NCBI RefSeq assembly: GCF_017921815.1
Contig: NZ_JAGEMM010000001.1
Coordinates: 1,302,001-1,366,000 of the forward strand
Origin: Microvirga antarctica
Lineage (GTDB): Bacteria; Pseudomonadota; Alphaproteobacteria; Rhizobiales; Beijerinckiaceae
Reading direction: 5' to 3'
Length of the DNA stretch: 64,000 bases
Part shown: positions 37,547 through 47,331 of the stretch, piece after piece
Layout: every line of letters begins with the position of its first letter
Position numbering within the stretch: position 1 is the first letter of the stretch
The notes under the pieces: generated by a model
The model's input: only the letters and a program-made list of their open reading frames with translations
Database searches by the model: none
Told to the model about the DNA's origin: nothing
Translations under genes and position numbers: made by a program

Positions 37547-37894
37547 ATGCCTGTTGATATTCGATCCTCGCAGAGCCTGCGCCTCTGGCACGATGTCCAT
37601 CTCGACCTCGTTCACCAGGGCGACGATCTCTCGTCGCGGCAGATCGCGATCCTGCTCACGATCTACCTCGAGACCCCGCCCCATACGGTGCGGGGCCTCG
37701 CCCGCAAGCTCGGGGTCACGAAACCAGTCGTGACCCGGGCGCTCGATACCATGGGCAAGCTCGATCTTGTGTCGCGCCGCCGCGACGAGGTCGACCGCCG
37801 CAACGTCATTATTCAACGCACCGTCGTGGGCGCCCTGGCGGTCGAACGCCTGGGCGACACCATCTCGGCGCGGGCCAAGGAACTGCCGCGATGA
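37547..37894 (+). CDS. MarR-type winged-helix transcriptional regulator
   Basis: This short (115-residue) winged-helix protein has DLSSRQIAILLTIYLETPPHTVRGLARKLGVTKPVVTRALDTM spanning helices 2-4, with recognition helix KPVVTRALDTM at ~60-70 and the wing SRRRDEVDRRNVII. It is smaller than typical MarR proteins and lacks most of the long C-terminal dimerisation helix. An inverted repeat covers its own promoter. Its stop overlaps the start of the NlpC/P60 gene by 4 bp, so regulator and wall enzyme are made together. Effector unknown. Confidence 0.85.
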   Translation: MPVDIRSSQSLRLWHDVHLDLVHQGDDLSSRQIAILLTIYLETPPHTVRGLARKLGVTKPVVTRALDTMGKLDLVSRRRDEVDRRNVIIQRTVVGALAVERLGDTISARAKELPR

Positions 37895-38751
37895 CCTTCG
37901 ACCGCCGGACCACCGCCCATCGTCCCGATCTCGCCTGCGAATCCCTGCGCGGTCAGGTCTCCGCGGAGCGCTTCACGCGCGGACAACCGCGCCAGATCGC
38001 GGTCGCCTACGAGTCGCTGCACCGCCATCCCTCCCCGGATGCCCCGGTCGACACGCAGGCGCTCTTTGGCGAAAGGGTCGACGTCTTCGACGAGCGCGAC
38101 GGGTGGGCCTGGGTCCAATTGCGGGCCGACCGCTATGTCGGGTATGTGCCGGCCCGGTCGCTCATGGCGGTCGGTGTCGAAGCCACCCACACAGTCGCGA
38201 CCTTGCGCACGTTCGTTTATCCTGACGCCAATCTGAAGCTTCCCAACCTCGGCCTGCTGTCTCTTCACAGCCGCGTCAGCGTCGTCGGCACCGAAGGTGA
38301 TTTTGCTCAGCTCGCAACCGGCGGATGGGTGATCGCCGCGCATCTGTCGCCTGCCGGCTCAGCCGTTGCGGACTTCGTGGCGGTGGCCGAGCGGTTCCTC
38401 CACACCCCTTACCTCTGGGGCGGCAAAACGAGTATCGGCATCGACTGCTCGGGTCTCGCCCAGACGGCACTTGCGGCCGCAGGCATTGCCGCCCCTCGCG
38501 ACTCCGACATGCAGGAACGCGAAGTCGGAAGCCCTGTCGAGATCCGGTCCGATCTTTCCGGCCTCCAGCGCGGCGACCTGATTTTCTGGAAGGGGCATGT
38601 GGCGTTGATGCAGGACGCCACCCGGATGATCCACGCGACCGGCCATACCATGACGGTCATCACCGAGCCGCTTGCTGTGGCGGAAGAGCGGATCAGGACC
38701 GGCGGCTACGGCCCCATCACGTCCATCAGGCGGCCTGCGGCTTCCCGCTGA
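37891..38751 (+). CDS. NlpC/P60 family (C40) peptidase with N-terminal SH3 domains
   Basis: The 286-residue product has bacterial SH3-like segments (ALFGERVDVFDERDGWAWVQL near 50-70, and a second SRVSVVGTEGDFAQL near 130) followed by a C-terminal NlpC/P60 domain. The catalytic Cys is in YLWGGKTSIGIDCSGL (near residue 188), the His in KGHVALMQ and the third residue in MIHATG. Such enzymes cut gamma-D-Glu-mDAP bonds in peptidoglycan peptides. No signal peptide is visible, so it may work on internalised muropeptides. It is coupled to the MarR gene and converges with deoA 6 bp on. Confidence 0.9.
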   Translation: MTFDRRTTAHRPDLACESLRGQVSAERFTRGQPRQIAVAYESLHRHPSPDAPVDTQALFGERVDVFDERDGWAWVQLRADRYVGYVPARSLMAVGVEATHTVATLRTFVYPDANLKLPNLGLLSLHSRVSVVGTEGDFAQLATGGWVIAAHLSPAGSAVADFVAVAERFLHTPYLWGGKTSIGIDCSGLAQTALAAAGIAAPRDSDMQEREVGSPVEIRSDLSGLQRGDLIFWKGHVALMQDATRMIHATGHTMTVITEPLAVAEERIRTGGYGPITSIRRPAASR

Positions 38752-38757
38752 AACGCG

Positions 38758-40080
<1,323 letters not shown>

Positions 40081-40081
40081 G

Positions 40082-40843
40082 TCAGTAGGCTCCCGTCGCT
40101 GCCGTGCTGGCCTTGCCGTCGAGGATCGCCGTCAATGTGTCGTAGAGACCGCTCGCGCCGATGCGGAAGGTCTGGGGCGTGGCCCAGTTCGGGCCCATGA
40201 TCCGGCCGGCCAGGTCCAGATAGATCTTTGCATCGTCAAGAGTCCGGATCCCGCCCGACGGCTTCAGTCCGACGGAACGGCCGGAGTCCCGGATCGCCCG
40301 CAACATGATCTCGGCGGCCTCGGGCGTGGCAGAGACAGCTGTCTTGCCGGTCGAGGTCTTGATGAAATCCGCTCCGGCGGCAATCGCCAGACGGCTCGCG
40401 GCCTCGATGAGCTTGGGATCGGCCAGCATGCCGGTCTCGAGAATGACCTTCAGCACCCTTTTCCGATCGACCTTTTCGCGCACCGCCTCCACCATCTCGC
40501 GCGCCGTCGACGCATTGCCGCGCTGGAGCGCCTTGTACGGCAGCACGAGGTCGATCTCGTCCGCGCCGTCGGCCAGCGCCTCGCCGACATCGTCGGACAC
40601 GCGCGCGACGTCCTCACCGCCATCGGGGAAATTGACCACCGTGGCGATTCGCACCGGCGAGCCCATGAGCGCCGCCTTGGCCTGCCGGACGAATTGCGGC
40701 CACACGCAGACGGCCGCCACGGGACCGTGCGGGTCGCTTGCCTTCGCGCACAGGGCATCGATGGCGCTTGGCGTGCAGGTATCGGTGAGGTCGGTGAGAT
40801 CGAGACTGCGCAGGGCGCGCTGGGCCAGGGCTGCGTCGGACAT
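40082..40843 (-). CDS. deoC: deoxyribose-phosphate aldolase
   Basis: DeoC splits deoxyribose 5-phosphate into acetaldehyde and glyceraldehyde 3-phosphate. The Schiff-base Lys is in [10 protein letters not shown] near residue 160, with the proton-relay Asp/Lys in EIDLVLPYK near 97-105 and the partner Lys in [10 protein letters not shown] near 193. Length 253 is normal. The start overlaps the pnp stop by one base. It completes the deoxynucleoside route with deoA, pnp and deoB. Confidence 0.96.
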   Translation of the reverse strand: MSDAALAQRALRSLDLTDLTDTCTPSAIDALCAKASDPHGPVAAVCVWPQFVRQAKAALMGSPVRIATVVNFPDGGEDVARVSDDVGEALADGADEIDLVLPYKALQRGNASTAREMVEAVREKVDRKRVLKVILETGMLADPKLIEAASRLAIAAGADFIKTSTGKTAVSATPEAAEIMLRAIRDSGRSVGLKPSGGIRTLDDAKIYLDLAGRIMGPNWATPQTFRIGASGLYDTLTAILDGKASTAATGAY

Positions 40844-41658
40844 CAGGTAAGCTCCTCCACGAACGAATGGATCAGCCGCTTGAAGGTTTCCGACGCCATC
40901 GCGGCCGTATCCTTAGTTTCCTGGTGGGAGGGCGAGGCTCCCTCGATTCCAGCCGCGAGGTTGGTCACCAGTGAAACCGCCGCGATCCTGAGCCCGTAAT
41001 AGCGCCCCAGGATCACTTCGGGAACCGTCGACATGCCGACGAGATCACCGCCCAGAATCCGAATCATCCGGATTTCCGCCGGTGTCTCGAAACTGGGGCC
41101 CGAGAGCCAGGCGTACACGCCTTCGGTGAGCCTGATATCGCATCGCTCGGCGGCAGACTGAAGGGCGGCGCGAAGAGCGACATCATAGGCGTCGGTCATC
41201 GGCACGAACCGCCCCTCCGTCTCGTCGCGGATCAGCGGATGGGCGCCGGACAGGTTGAGGTGGTCGCTGATCGAAACGAGACTTCCGGGTCGGATCTCCG
41301 GCCGGACCGAACCGGCGGCGTTGCTGAGGATCAGCACCGGGATTCCCAGGGCCTTTACCACGCCGACCGGCACGCGCATCGCGCCCGCGTCCCCGGTTTC
41401 GTAATAATGGGCGCGTCCCTGAAACAGCAGGACCCGCTTGCCCGCCAGCGTCCCGGCCACGAGACGTCCGGCATGGCCGGAGACACCGCCGCGCGGGAAA
41501 TGCGGGATCTCCGCATAAGGGAGGCTGACCGCCTCGGTGAGATCGTCCACCAGCGGACCGAGCCCCGTGCCCAGCACGATGGCCGCGTCGAACGGGCCGG
41601 CAAGGCCGCGCCCGCGAATGAAGGCCGCGGCTTCCGCAATAGTCTCGTCGCTTGTCAT
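40843..41658 (-). CDS. purine-nucleoside phosphorylase (PNP/MTAP family)
   Basis: This 271-residue phosphorolytic enzyme acts on inosine/guanosine-type nucleosides. IVLGTGLGPLVDDL near 28 and the phosphate-binding FPRGGVSGHAGRLV lie in the N-terminal half. LFQGRAHYYE, LSNAAGS and MSTVPEVI (near 210) mark the class I trimeric-type fold rather than the DeoD hexamer. I chose the ATG at 41658; the frame to 41808 overlaps cdd. Its start overlaps the cdd stop by 4 bp in the same operon. Confidence 0.93.
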   Translation of the reverse strand: MTSDETIAEAAAFIRGRGLAGPFDAAIVLGTGLGPLVDDLTEAVSLPYAEIPHFPRGGVSGHAGRLVAGTLAGKRVLLFQGRAHYYETGDAGAMRVPVGVVKALGIPVLILSNAAGSVRPEIRPGSLVSISDHLNLSGAHPLIRDETEGRFVPMTDAYDVALRAALQSAAERCDIRLTEGVYAWLSGPSFETPAEIRMIRILGGDLVGMSTVPEVILGRYYGLRIAAVSLVTNLAAGIEGASPSHQETKDTAAMASETFKRLIHSFVEELT

Positions 41659-42065
41659 CGTGTCGTGTCCGCCAGATTGTCGGGTCCGAAGGAATGGGGC
41701 AGCAATTCGTCGAGCGTGAAACTCCGCCTGATTCCCTCGGGTCCCGCAACGTGAATGGGGGTGCCGGCTGTGGCGAATTCGCGGATGCGCTGGCGGCACG
41801 CGCCGCATGGCGTCACCAGCGCCTCGCCGTCACCGATAACGACGATGGACGCGATGGGCCCGGCGCCGGCGGCGATCATAGCCGCGATCGCCCCAGCTTC
41901 CGCACAGGTGCCGACGGGATAGGCTGCATTCTCCACATTGCAGCCGATGAACACATCCCCGTCCGCCGTCGCCAGCGCAGCCCCGACCTTGAAGCGCGAA
42001 TACGGCGCGTAGGCCTTGGCCTGAACGCGTCGCGCGGCATCGAACAGCACATCGAGGTCCGCCAT
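41655..42065 (-). CDS. cdd: cytidine deaminase
   Basis: This tetrameric-type enzyme (136 residues) deaminates cytidine and deoxycytidine to uridine and deoxyuridine. Zinc ligands are C54 in TCAEAG (with proton shuttle E56) and C87/C90 in PCGACRQ; FKVGAAL and GCNVENAAYP form the substrate pocket. It is placed right after the two permease genes and before pnp. The product pool would flow to DeoA and then to uracil. Confidence 0.95.
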   Translation of the reverse strand: MADLDVLFDAARRVQAKAYAPYSRFKVGAALATADGDVFIGCNVENAAYPVGTCAEAGAIAAMIAAGAGPIASIVVIGDGEALVTPCGACRQRIREFATAGTPIHVAGPEGIRRSFTLDELLPHSFGPDNLADTTR

Positions 42066-42066
42066 G

Positions 42067-42978
42067 TCAGCGCTCCTTCACGTAAGGAATGCCCGCAGCC
42101 CGGGGCGGCGTCGCGCGCCCGATCACGCCGGCGAGCAGGATCACGGTCATCAGATAGGGCAGCGCCTGGATCGCCTGCACCGGAACCTCGCCGATCACCG
42201 GGAGCACGATGCCCTGGAGACGGATGGAGATGGCGTCGAGCAACCCGAACAGAAAGCACGCGCCGAGCGCCGGCCAGGCCCGCCATTTGGCGAAGATCAG
42301 GGCTGCCAGCGCGATGAAGCCCTTGCCGGCCGTCATGTTGGGCAGGAAGCCGGCTGATTGCGCAACGGCCAGATAGGTGCCGGCGAGTCCGCACAGGACG
42401 CCGCCGATGATCACCGCCGCATAGCGAAGACCCGACACCGAGATGCCGGCCGTGTCGACCGCCGCAGGGTTCTCGCCCACCGCCCGCAGCCGCAGGCCGA
42501 AGCGGGTTCGCGCGAGCACGAACCAAGTCACCGGCACCGCCAGCAGGGCGAGATAGACCAGCGCCGAGTGACCGAGAAAGACCTCGCCAAAGCGCTGCGG
42601 CCCTTCGAGCGGCGGGGTTCTCCCGCCCTGCCCGTACCAGGCATTGCCCACGATGGCCGTGAGGCCGGCCGCCAGCATGTTGATGGCGACGCCCGACACG
42701 ATCTGGTTGCCGCGCTGGCTGATCGACGCAAATCCGTGCACGAGCGCGAAAGCGATCGCGGCGCCGATCCCGCCCAGCAGCCCGATCCAGGCGGAGTTGG
42801 ACGCGTGCGCGGCGGCGGCGGCCGCAAACGCTGCGACCAGCATCTTTCCCTCGAGACCGATATCCACCACACCGGCGCGCTCTGACCAGAGGCCCGCAAG
42901 GCAGGCGGCGAGAAGCGGGATCGACAGGCGAAGGGCCGAATCGAGAATGGTCACCAGAGATGCCGGATCCATGCTCAT
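42067..42978 (-). CDS. nucleoside ABC transporter permease (BmpA-associated, second subunit)
   Basis: The 303-residue, multi-helix permease of the branched-chain/ribose-type BPD_transp_2 family has LWSERAGVVDIGLEGKML near 29-46, MLAAGLTAIVGNAWYGQGG near 100 and an EAA-like region VGENPAAVDTAGISVSGLRY near 168-187. The start ATG at 42978 overlaps the stop of the preceding permease (ATGA); the frame running up to 43425 is an overlap artefact. It forms the membrane channel with the adjacent permease and serves nucleosides in known BMP-type systems. Confidence 0.92.
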   Translation of the reverse strand: MSMDPASLVTILDSALRLSIPLLAACLAGLWSERAGVVDIGLEGKMLVAAFAAAAAAHASNSAWIGLLGGIGAAIAFALVHGFASISQRGNQIVSGVAINMLAAGLTAIVGNAWYGQGGRTPPLEGPQRFGEVFLGHSALVYLALLAVPVTWFVLARTRFGLRLRAVGENPAAVDTAGISVSGLRYAAVIIGGVLCGLAGTYLAVAQSAGFLPNMTAGKGFIALAALIFAKWRAWPALGACFLFGLLDAISIRLQGIVLPVIGEVPVQAIQALPYLMTVILLAGVIGRATPPRAAGIPYVKER

Positions 42979-44078
42979 GCCCTCGCGAGCGCGGGACGCG
43001 CCAGCACGCGCGCGACAAGACGCCGGAACAGCCCGTCGAGCGCACCTGCAAACAGGATGATGATGCCGCCGATCACGATCACCATGTCGCGGGTGATCGC
43101 CGGTTGCTCGAAGGCGAGCTCCGCCCCGCCCTGATAGAGAATGCCGAACAGGAGCGATGCGAGAACGATTCCGGCCGGATGCGCCCGGCCCATGAGCGCC
43201 ACCGCAATGCCGACAAAGCCATAGCCGGCAGTGAATTCGAGCAGCAGGCGATGCTGGTAGCCCATCAGTTCGTTGACCGCCAGACCGCCGGCGAGCGCGC
43301 CGGAAATTACCATCGCGATGACGATGACGCGGGCTGGCGAGATGCCCGCATAGATGGCGGCCGTCGGGTTGGAGCCGACCACCCGGATCGCGTAGCCGAG
43401 CCGCGAGCGATAGATCAGAAGCCACACGGCAAAGCAGGCCGCAAAGGCCAGCACGATCGACAGGTTGAGCTGGGAGGGGGGGATCTGGATGCCCACGAGC
43501 GCCAGCACATCATGCATGAACGGGATATGCGATTGCGCCGGGAATTCGGGCGTCTCGGGGTTCATGGATTGGGGCTGCCGCAGGACATTCACCAGCAGAT
43601 AAACGATCAGGACGCTGGCCAGCCAGTTGAACATGATCGTGGTGATGACGATGTGGCTGCCGCGCTTGGCCTGAAGGTAGCCCGGAACCGCCGCCCAGGC
43701 GGCCCCGAAGGCGGCTGCTCCCAGGATGCCCAGAGGCGCCAGCAGAAATCCCGGCAGGAATGTCAGGTTGTTGACCGTCAGCGCAATTCCCAGGCCTGCC
43801 AGCGTCGCCTGGCCCTCCCCGCCGATATTGAACAGGCCGGCATGATAGGCGACCGCAACGGCGAGGCCGACGAACATGAAATCGGTCATGTAGAACAGGG
43901 TGAATCCCAGGCCCTCGCCCGTTCCGAGACTGCCCTGCAGAAGCAGCCGCGTTGCCGTGAGCGGGTTCTCGCCGATCCCGAGCACCACGAGCCCGGCGAC
44001 GAGAAAGGCCGCCACGACGGAGACGGCCGGAACGAGCACCGTGTCGGCCCAGCGCGGCAGGTCGATCGGGGCGCTCAC
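42975..44078 (-). CDS. nucleoside ABC transporter permease (BmpA-associated, first subunit)
   Basis: This 367-residue BPD_transp_2 permease has VGLAVAVAYHAGLFNIGGEGQ (the usual FNIGGEGQ of this subfamily), a long ITTIMFNWLASVLIVYLL helix and the cytoplasmic VVGSNPTAAIYAGIS. The start is a GTG at 44078, which overlaps the stop of the VOC gene (GTGA); the longer frame to 44180 is inside the VOC gene. It pairs with the next permease and the ATPase gene, from which it is separated only by the VOC gene. Confidence 0.92.
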   Translation of the reverse strand: MSAPIDLPRWADTVLVPAVSVVAAFLVAGLVVLGIGENPLTATRLLLQGSLGTGEGLGFTLFYMTDFMFVGLAVAVAYHAGLFNIGGEGQATLAGLGIALTVNNLTFLPGFLLAPLGILGAAAFGAAWAAVPGYLQAKRGSHIVITTIMFNWLASVLIVYLLVNVLRQPQSMNPETPEFPAQSHIPFMHDVLALVGIQIPPSQLNLSIVLAFAACFAVWLLIYRSRLGYAIRVVGSNPTAAIYAGISPARVIVIAMVISGALAGGLAVNELMGYQHRLLLEFTAGYGFVGIAVALMGRAHPAGIVLASLLFGILYQGGAELAFEQPAITRDMVIVIGGIIILFAGALDGLFRRLVARVLARPALARA

Positions 44079-44539
44079 CGCTCGTCGTCCGGGTGGTCTG
44101 CCTCTGTCCGGTGGGTGTCCGGCAGGAACAAGTGGCCGTCCGCGTCGAGCGGAAAGAACGGATTCCAGGCCACCTCCCAAAGGTGACCGTCCGGATCGGC
44201 GAAATAACCCGAATAGCCACCCCAGAACACGTCCTGCATGGCTTTGACCGGGTGGGCACCGGACGCGATGGCGCGATCGTAGACCGCATCCGCCTCAGCC
44301 TTCGAGCGCGCGTTATAGGCAATCGAGATCGCGGCAAAACCGGTCGGCCGGTCGTCCACATGCGCGTCCTTGGCAAGATCCGCCCGGCCGAACAGAGCCA
44401 GGGCCAGGCCGTTTGCCTGAAAGAAAACGACGCCCGGCTGGCTGGCCGAGGAGGCGGTCCAGCCCCAGGCCTCGTAGAAGGCGCGCGCCCGCTTGAGGTC
44501 TGTCACACCAAGGGTCAGGAGGGTTATGCGCGGTTGCAT
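44075..44539 (-). CDS. VOC family (glyoxalase/bleomycin-resistance fold) protein inside the nucleoside transporter operon
   Basis: The 154-residue vicinal-oxygen-chelate protein has two beta-alpha-beta-beta-beta halves: ITLLTLGVTDLKRARAFYEAWG at the N-terminus and FWGGYSGYFADPDGHLWEVAWNP near 114-136. The Glu of HLWEVAWN is the usual metal ligand; the other halves carry FFQANGLALALFG. It may be an enzyme (dioxygenase, lyase, glyoxalase) or a binding protein. Its start overlaps the ATPase stop and its stop overlaps the permease start, each by 1-4 bp, so it is translated as part of the transporter. The role is unknown. Confidence 0.88.
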   Translation of the reverse strand: MQPRITLLTLGVTDLKRARAFYEAWGWTASSASQPGVVFFQANGLALALFGRADLAKDAHVDDRPTGFAAISIAYNARSKAEADAVYDRAIASGAHPVKAMQDVFWGGYSGYFADPDGHLWEVAWNPFFPLDADGHLFLPDTHRTEADHPDDER

Positions 44540-46062
44540 CAGGCAGCCTCCTCGTTGACGCCCGCCATGAGCAGGCCGAGATCCTGTTCGGTGGCGTCGG
44601 ACGCGTTGCGCTCGCCGGTGATCCGGCCGCCGCACATGGTGAGAATGCGGTCGGACAAGTTCATGATTTCGTCCAGCTCGACCGACACGAGCAGGATGCC
44701 GACGCCCGAATCCCGCAAGGCAATGAGCCGGCGGTGGATGAACTCGATGGCGCCGATATCCACCCCGCGGGTCGGCTGACCGACGAGCAGTACCCGCGGG
44801 TTGCGCTCGATCTCGCGCGCCAGAACCATCTTCTGCTGATTGCCGCCGGAAAACTTGGAGGTCCGCAGCCGGGGCGCCTGCGGGCGGACGTCGTAATGCT
44901 CCATCTTGGCCGCGAGATCCTTGACCATCAGGCCGTGATCGAGAAGCGGGCCGCGACCCAGGCGCGGATCGTCGGTGAAGCCCAGAACAGCGCTCTCAAA
45001 CGCCTCGAAGGATGGCACCAGGCCCATGCGCAGTCGGTCTTCCGGAACGTGAAGGAGGCCAAGCTGGCGCAGTCGGTGCGGGTTGTGCTCGGAAAAGCCG
45101 ATCTCACGACCTTCCAGGCGGATCGATCCGAGCACCGGTTGACGCATGCCGGCGATGGCCTCGAGCAATTCGCTCTGTCCGTTGCCCGATACGCCCGCGA
45201 TGCCGACGATCTCGCCGGCATGGACCTTCAGCGACACATTGGCGACCGCCAGCACCCCGCGGGAATCGACCACCGACAAACCGTCGATTTCGAGCAAAGC
45301 CGCGCCCGGCGGGCGGTCGGCCTTCTCGACCCGCAGCAGCACGCGCCGGCCGACCATGAGTTCGGCCAGTTCCGGCGGCGATGTCGCGGCAGTGTCGAGG
45401 CTCGCCACCATCTCGCCCCGGCGCATCACCGAGACGCGGTCGGTGACGGCCATGATTTCGCGCAGCTTGTGGGTGATGAGAATGACCGTCTTGCCCTGAT
45501 GCTTCAGCGCGGTGAGCAGGCCGAACAGCGCGTCCGCTTCAGGCGGCGTGAGCACGGCCGTGGGCTCATCGAGAATGAGGATATCGGCGCCCCGATAAAG
45601 GGCTTTCAGAATCTCGACGCGCTGCTGCAGGCCGACCGAGAGGTCGCCCACGATCGCGTCCATGTCGATCTCGAGCCCGTAATCGGCCGACAGGCGGGCA
45701 AGCTCGGCACGGACCTTGGCTTCCCCCCGCCGGAGCAGAACGCCGCCTTCGGCCCCCAACATCACGTTCTCGACGACGGTAAGCGTCTCGACCAGCATGA
45801 AATGCTGATGGACCATGCCGATTCCGGCCTCGATGGCGTGAGCGGGCGAGCGGATGAGCGTCGGGCGTCCAGCCACCAGGATCTCGCCGGAATCGGCCTG
45901 GTAGAAACCATACAGAATCGACATCAGGGTCGATTTGCCGGCGCCGTTTTCGCCCACGATCCCGTGGATGCTGGCGCGGTCGACCGACAGGTTCACGTCG
46001 CGATTGGCGTGAACAGCGCCGAAGCGCTTGTTGATGGCGGTGAGTTGAATGGCGGGAGACAT
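44539..46062 (-). CDS. nucleoside ABC transporter, double ATP-binding protein
   Basis: This 507-residue fused double ATPase of the ribose/nucleoside-importer type has an N-terminal Walker A GENGAGKS near 37-44 with LSVGLQQRVEI and DEPTAVLTP. The second, degenerate domain has SGNGQSE in place of the P-loop Lys and FSGGNQQKMVLARE with a Walker B ending in GQPTRGVD. This degeneracy of the second half is normal for RbsA/YufO-like proteins. The ATG at 46062 follows GAGGC; the longer frame is spurious. It energises the two permeases downstream. Confidence 0.93.
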   Translation of the reverse strand: MSPAIQLTAINKRFGAVHANRDVNLSVDRASIHGIVGENGAGKSTLMSILYGFYQADSGEILVAGRPTLIRSPAHAIEAGIGMVHQHFMLVETLTVVENVMLGAEGGVLLRRGEAKVRAELARLSADYGLEIDMDAIVGDLSVGLQQRVEILKALYRGADILILDEPTAVLTPPEADALFGLLTALKHQGKTVILITHKLREIMAVTDRVSVMRRGEMVASLDTAATSPPELAELMVGRRVLLRVEKADRPPGAALLEIDGLSVVDSRGVLAVANVSLKVHAGEIVGIAGVSGNGQSELLEAIAGMRQPVLGSIRLEGREIGFSEHNPHRLRQLGLLHVPEDRLRMGLVPSFEAFESAVLGFTDDPRLGRGPLLDHGLMVKDLAAKMEHYDVRPQAPRLRTSKFSGGNQQKMVLAREIERNPRVLLVGQPTRGVDIGAIEFIHRRLIALRDSGVGILLVSVELDEIMNLSDRILTMCGGRITGERNASDATEQDLGLLMAGVNEEAA

Positions 46063-46132
46063 CAAGCCTCGAATGTTCTCCGGACAATGCGGTGCGCCAC
46101 CCTTGCGGACAGCGCGGTCGTAACCCGTCGGA

Positions 46133-46161
46133 GAGACGCCGCCGCGAGAAAGCGGCGTCTC
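46133..46161 (-). promoter_or_regulatory. intercistronic hairpin between binding-protein and ATPase genes
   Basis: GAGACGCCGC (46133-46142) pairs perfectly with GCGGCGTCTC (46152-46161) around a nine-base loop. It is 13 bases after the binding-protein stop and has no T run. Such hairpins protect the upstream mRNA, so the binding protein is made in excess over the membrane components. Confidence 0.5.
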
Positions 46162-46174
46162 GCCAGAAGGGTGT

Positions 46175-47176
46175 TTACATCGGGCACTTCGAATCGGCCA
46201 TGTAATCATGGACCGTGATGGCGCCGGACTTGATGCCGTCCGAGGCCTTGTCGACGGATGCCTTCATGTCGGGCGTGATCAGCGCCTTGTTGTTGTCGTC
46301 GAGCGCCCAGTCGACGCCGCCTTCCTTGAGGCCGAGCACCGATACGCCGGGCTTGAAGGTGTTCTTCTTGGCCTGGTCGAAGACGTTGTAGGTGGCGATG
46401 TCGACGCGCTTGACCATGGAGGTCAGCATCTTGCCGGGATGAAGGGCATTCTGGTTGGAATCGACACCGATGCCGAGCTTGCCGGCGTCAGCCGTCGCCC
46501 GCAGCACCCCGATCCCGGTTCCGCCCGCCGCGTGATAGATCACGTCGGCGCCGCGATCGATCTGGCTTTTCGCCAGTTCGCCGCCCTTGACCGGATCGGC
46601 CCAGGCCGCGCCCGTGGTGCCGGTCATGTTCTGAAACACCTCCGCGTCCTTCTTGGCGTATTTGACGCCCTGGACGTAGCCGCAGGCGAATTTGCGGATC
46701 AGCGGAATATCCATGCCGCCGACGAAGCCGACCTTGCCGCTCTTGGACGCCTGCGCGGCCAATAGGCCGACCAGGAAGGAGCCTTCATGCTCCTTGAACA
46801 CGGTGGATTGCACGTTGGGCTTTTCGACCACGGCATCGATGATGGCGAATTTGGTCTTGGGGAACTCGTCCGCGACCTTCTTCAGCGCGGTTTCCTGGCT
46901 GAAGCCGACCGCCACGATGGGGCTGAAGCCGTCGCGGGCGAAGCGGCGAAGGGCCTGCTCCCGCTGCGCGTCGTTCTGCGGCTCGAAATCGCGGTAATCC
47001 GTGCCGGTTTCCTTCTTGTACTTCTCGGCGCCCATATGGACGCCTTCGTTGAAGGATTTGTCGAATTTGCCGCCTAGGTCATAGACGACCGCCGGCTTGA
47101 AGGCGTCCTGAGCAAAAGCTGCACCGGCGGAGAAGGCGAGGCCCGCGAGAGCGAGGCCGAAAGTGGTCACTTTCAT
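46175..47176 (-). CDS. BMP family ABC transporter substrate-binding protein (nucleosides)
   Basis: This 333-residue periplasmic protein has a Sec signal peptide (VTTFGLALAGLAFSAGAAFAQ) with no lipobox. The Bmp/PnrA family stretches are VVYDLGGKFDKSFNEG near 34-49, FEGSFLVGLLAA-like HEGSFLVGLLAAQ, GFVGGMDIPLI and VIYHAAGGTGIGV. Characterised relatives bind purine and pyrimidine nucleosides, which fits the downstream cdd, pnp, deoC and deoA. It heads the operon, after a 155-bp gap shared with the divergent MoeB-like gene. AGGGA stands before the ATG. Confidence 0.92.
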   Translation of the reverse strand: MKVTTFGLALAGLAFSAGAAFAQDAFKPAVVYDLGGKFDKSFNEGVHMGAEKYKKETGTDYRDFEPQNDAQREQALRRFARDGFSPIVAVGFSQETALKKVADEFPKTKFAIIDAVVEKPNVQSTVFKEHEGSFLVGLLAAQASKSGKVGFVGGMDIPLIRKFACGYVQGVKYAKKDAEVFQNMTGTTGAAWADPVKGGELAKSQIDRGADVIYHAAGGTGIGVLRATADAGKLGIGVDSNQNALHPGKMLTSMVKRVDIATYNVFDQAKKNTFKPGVSVLGLKEGGVDWALDDNNKALITPDMKASVDKASDGIKSGAITVHDYMADSKCPM

Positions 47177-47331
47177 CGGCAATGTTCCCTGTCTGAATCC
47201 GGGCTGTAACCCGGTTGCCTCCAGACGATGGCATGGGAAGGCCCACTGCGCCAAGCTCCCCGGCTCGTCCGCCCACGTTAATTCGCGGCCGTCCCGGTTG
47301 ATACCCCGTCCGATGCGGATAAAGTCCCGGC

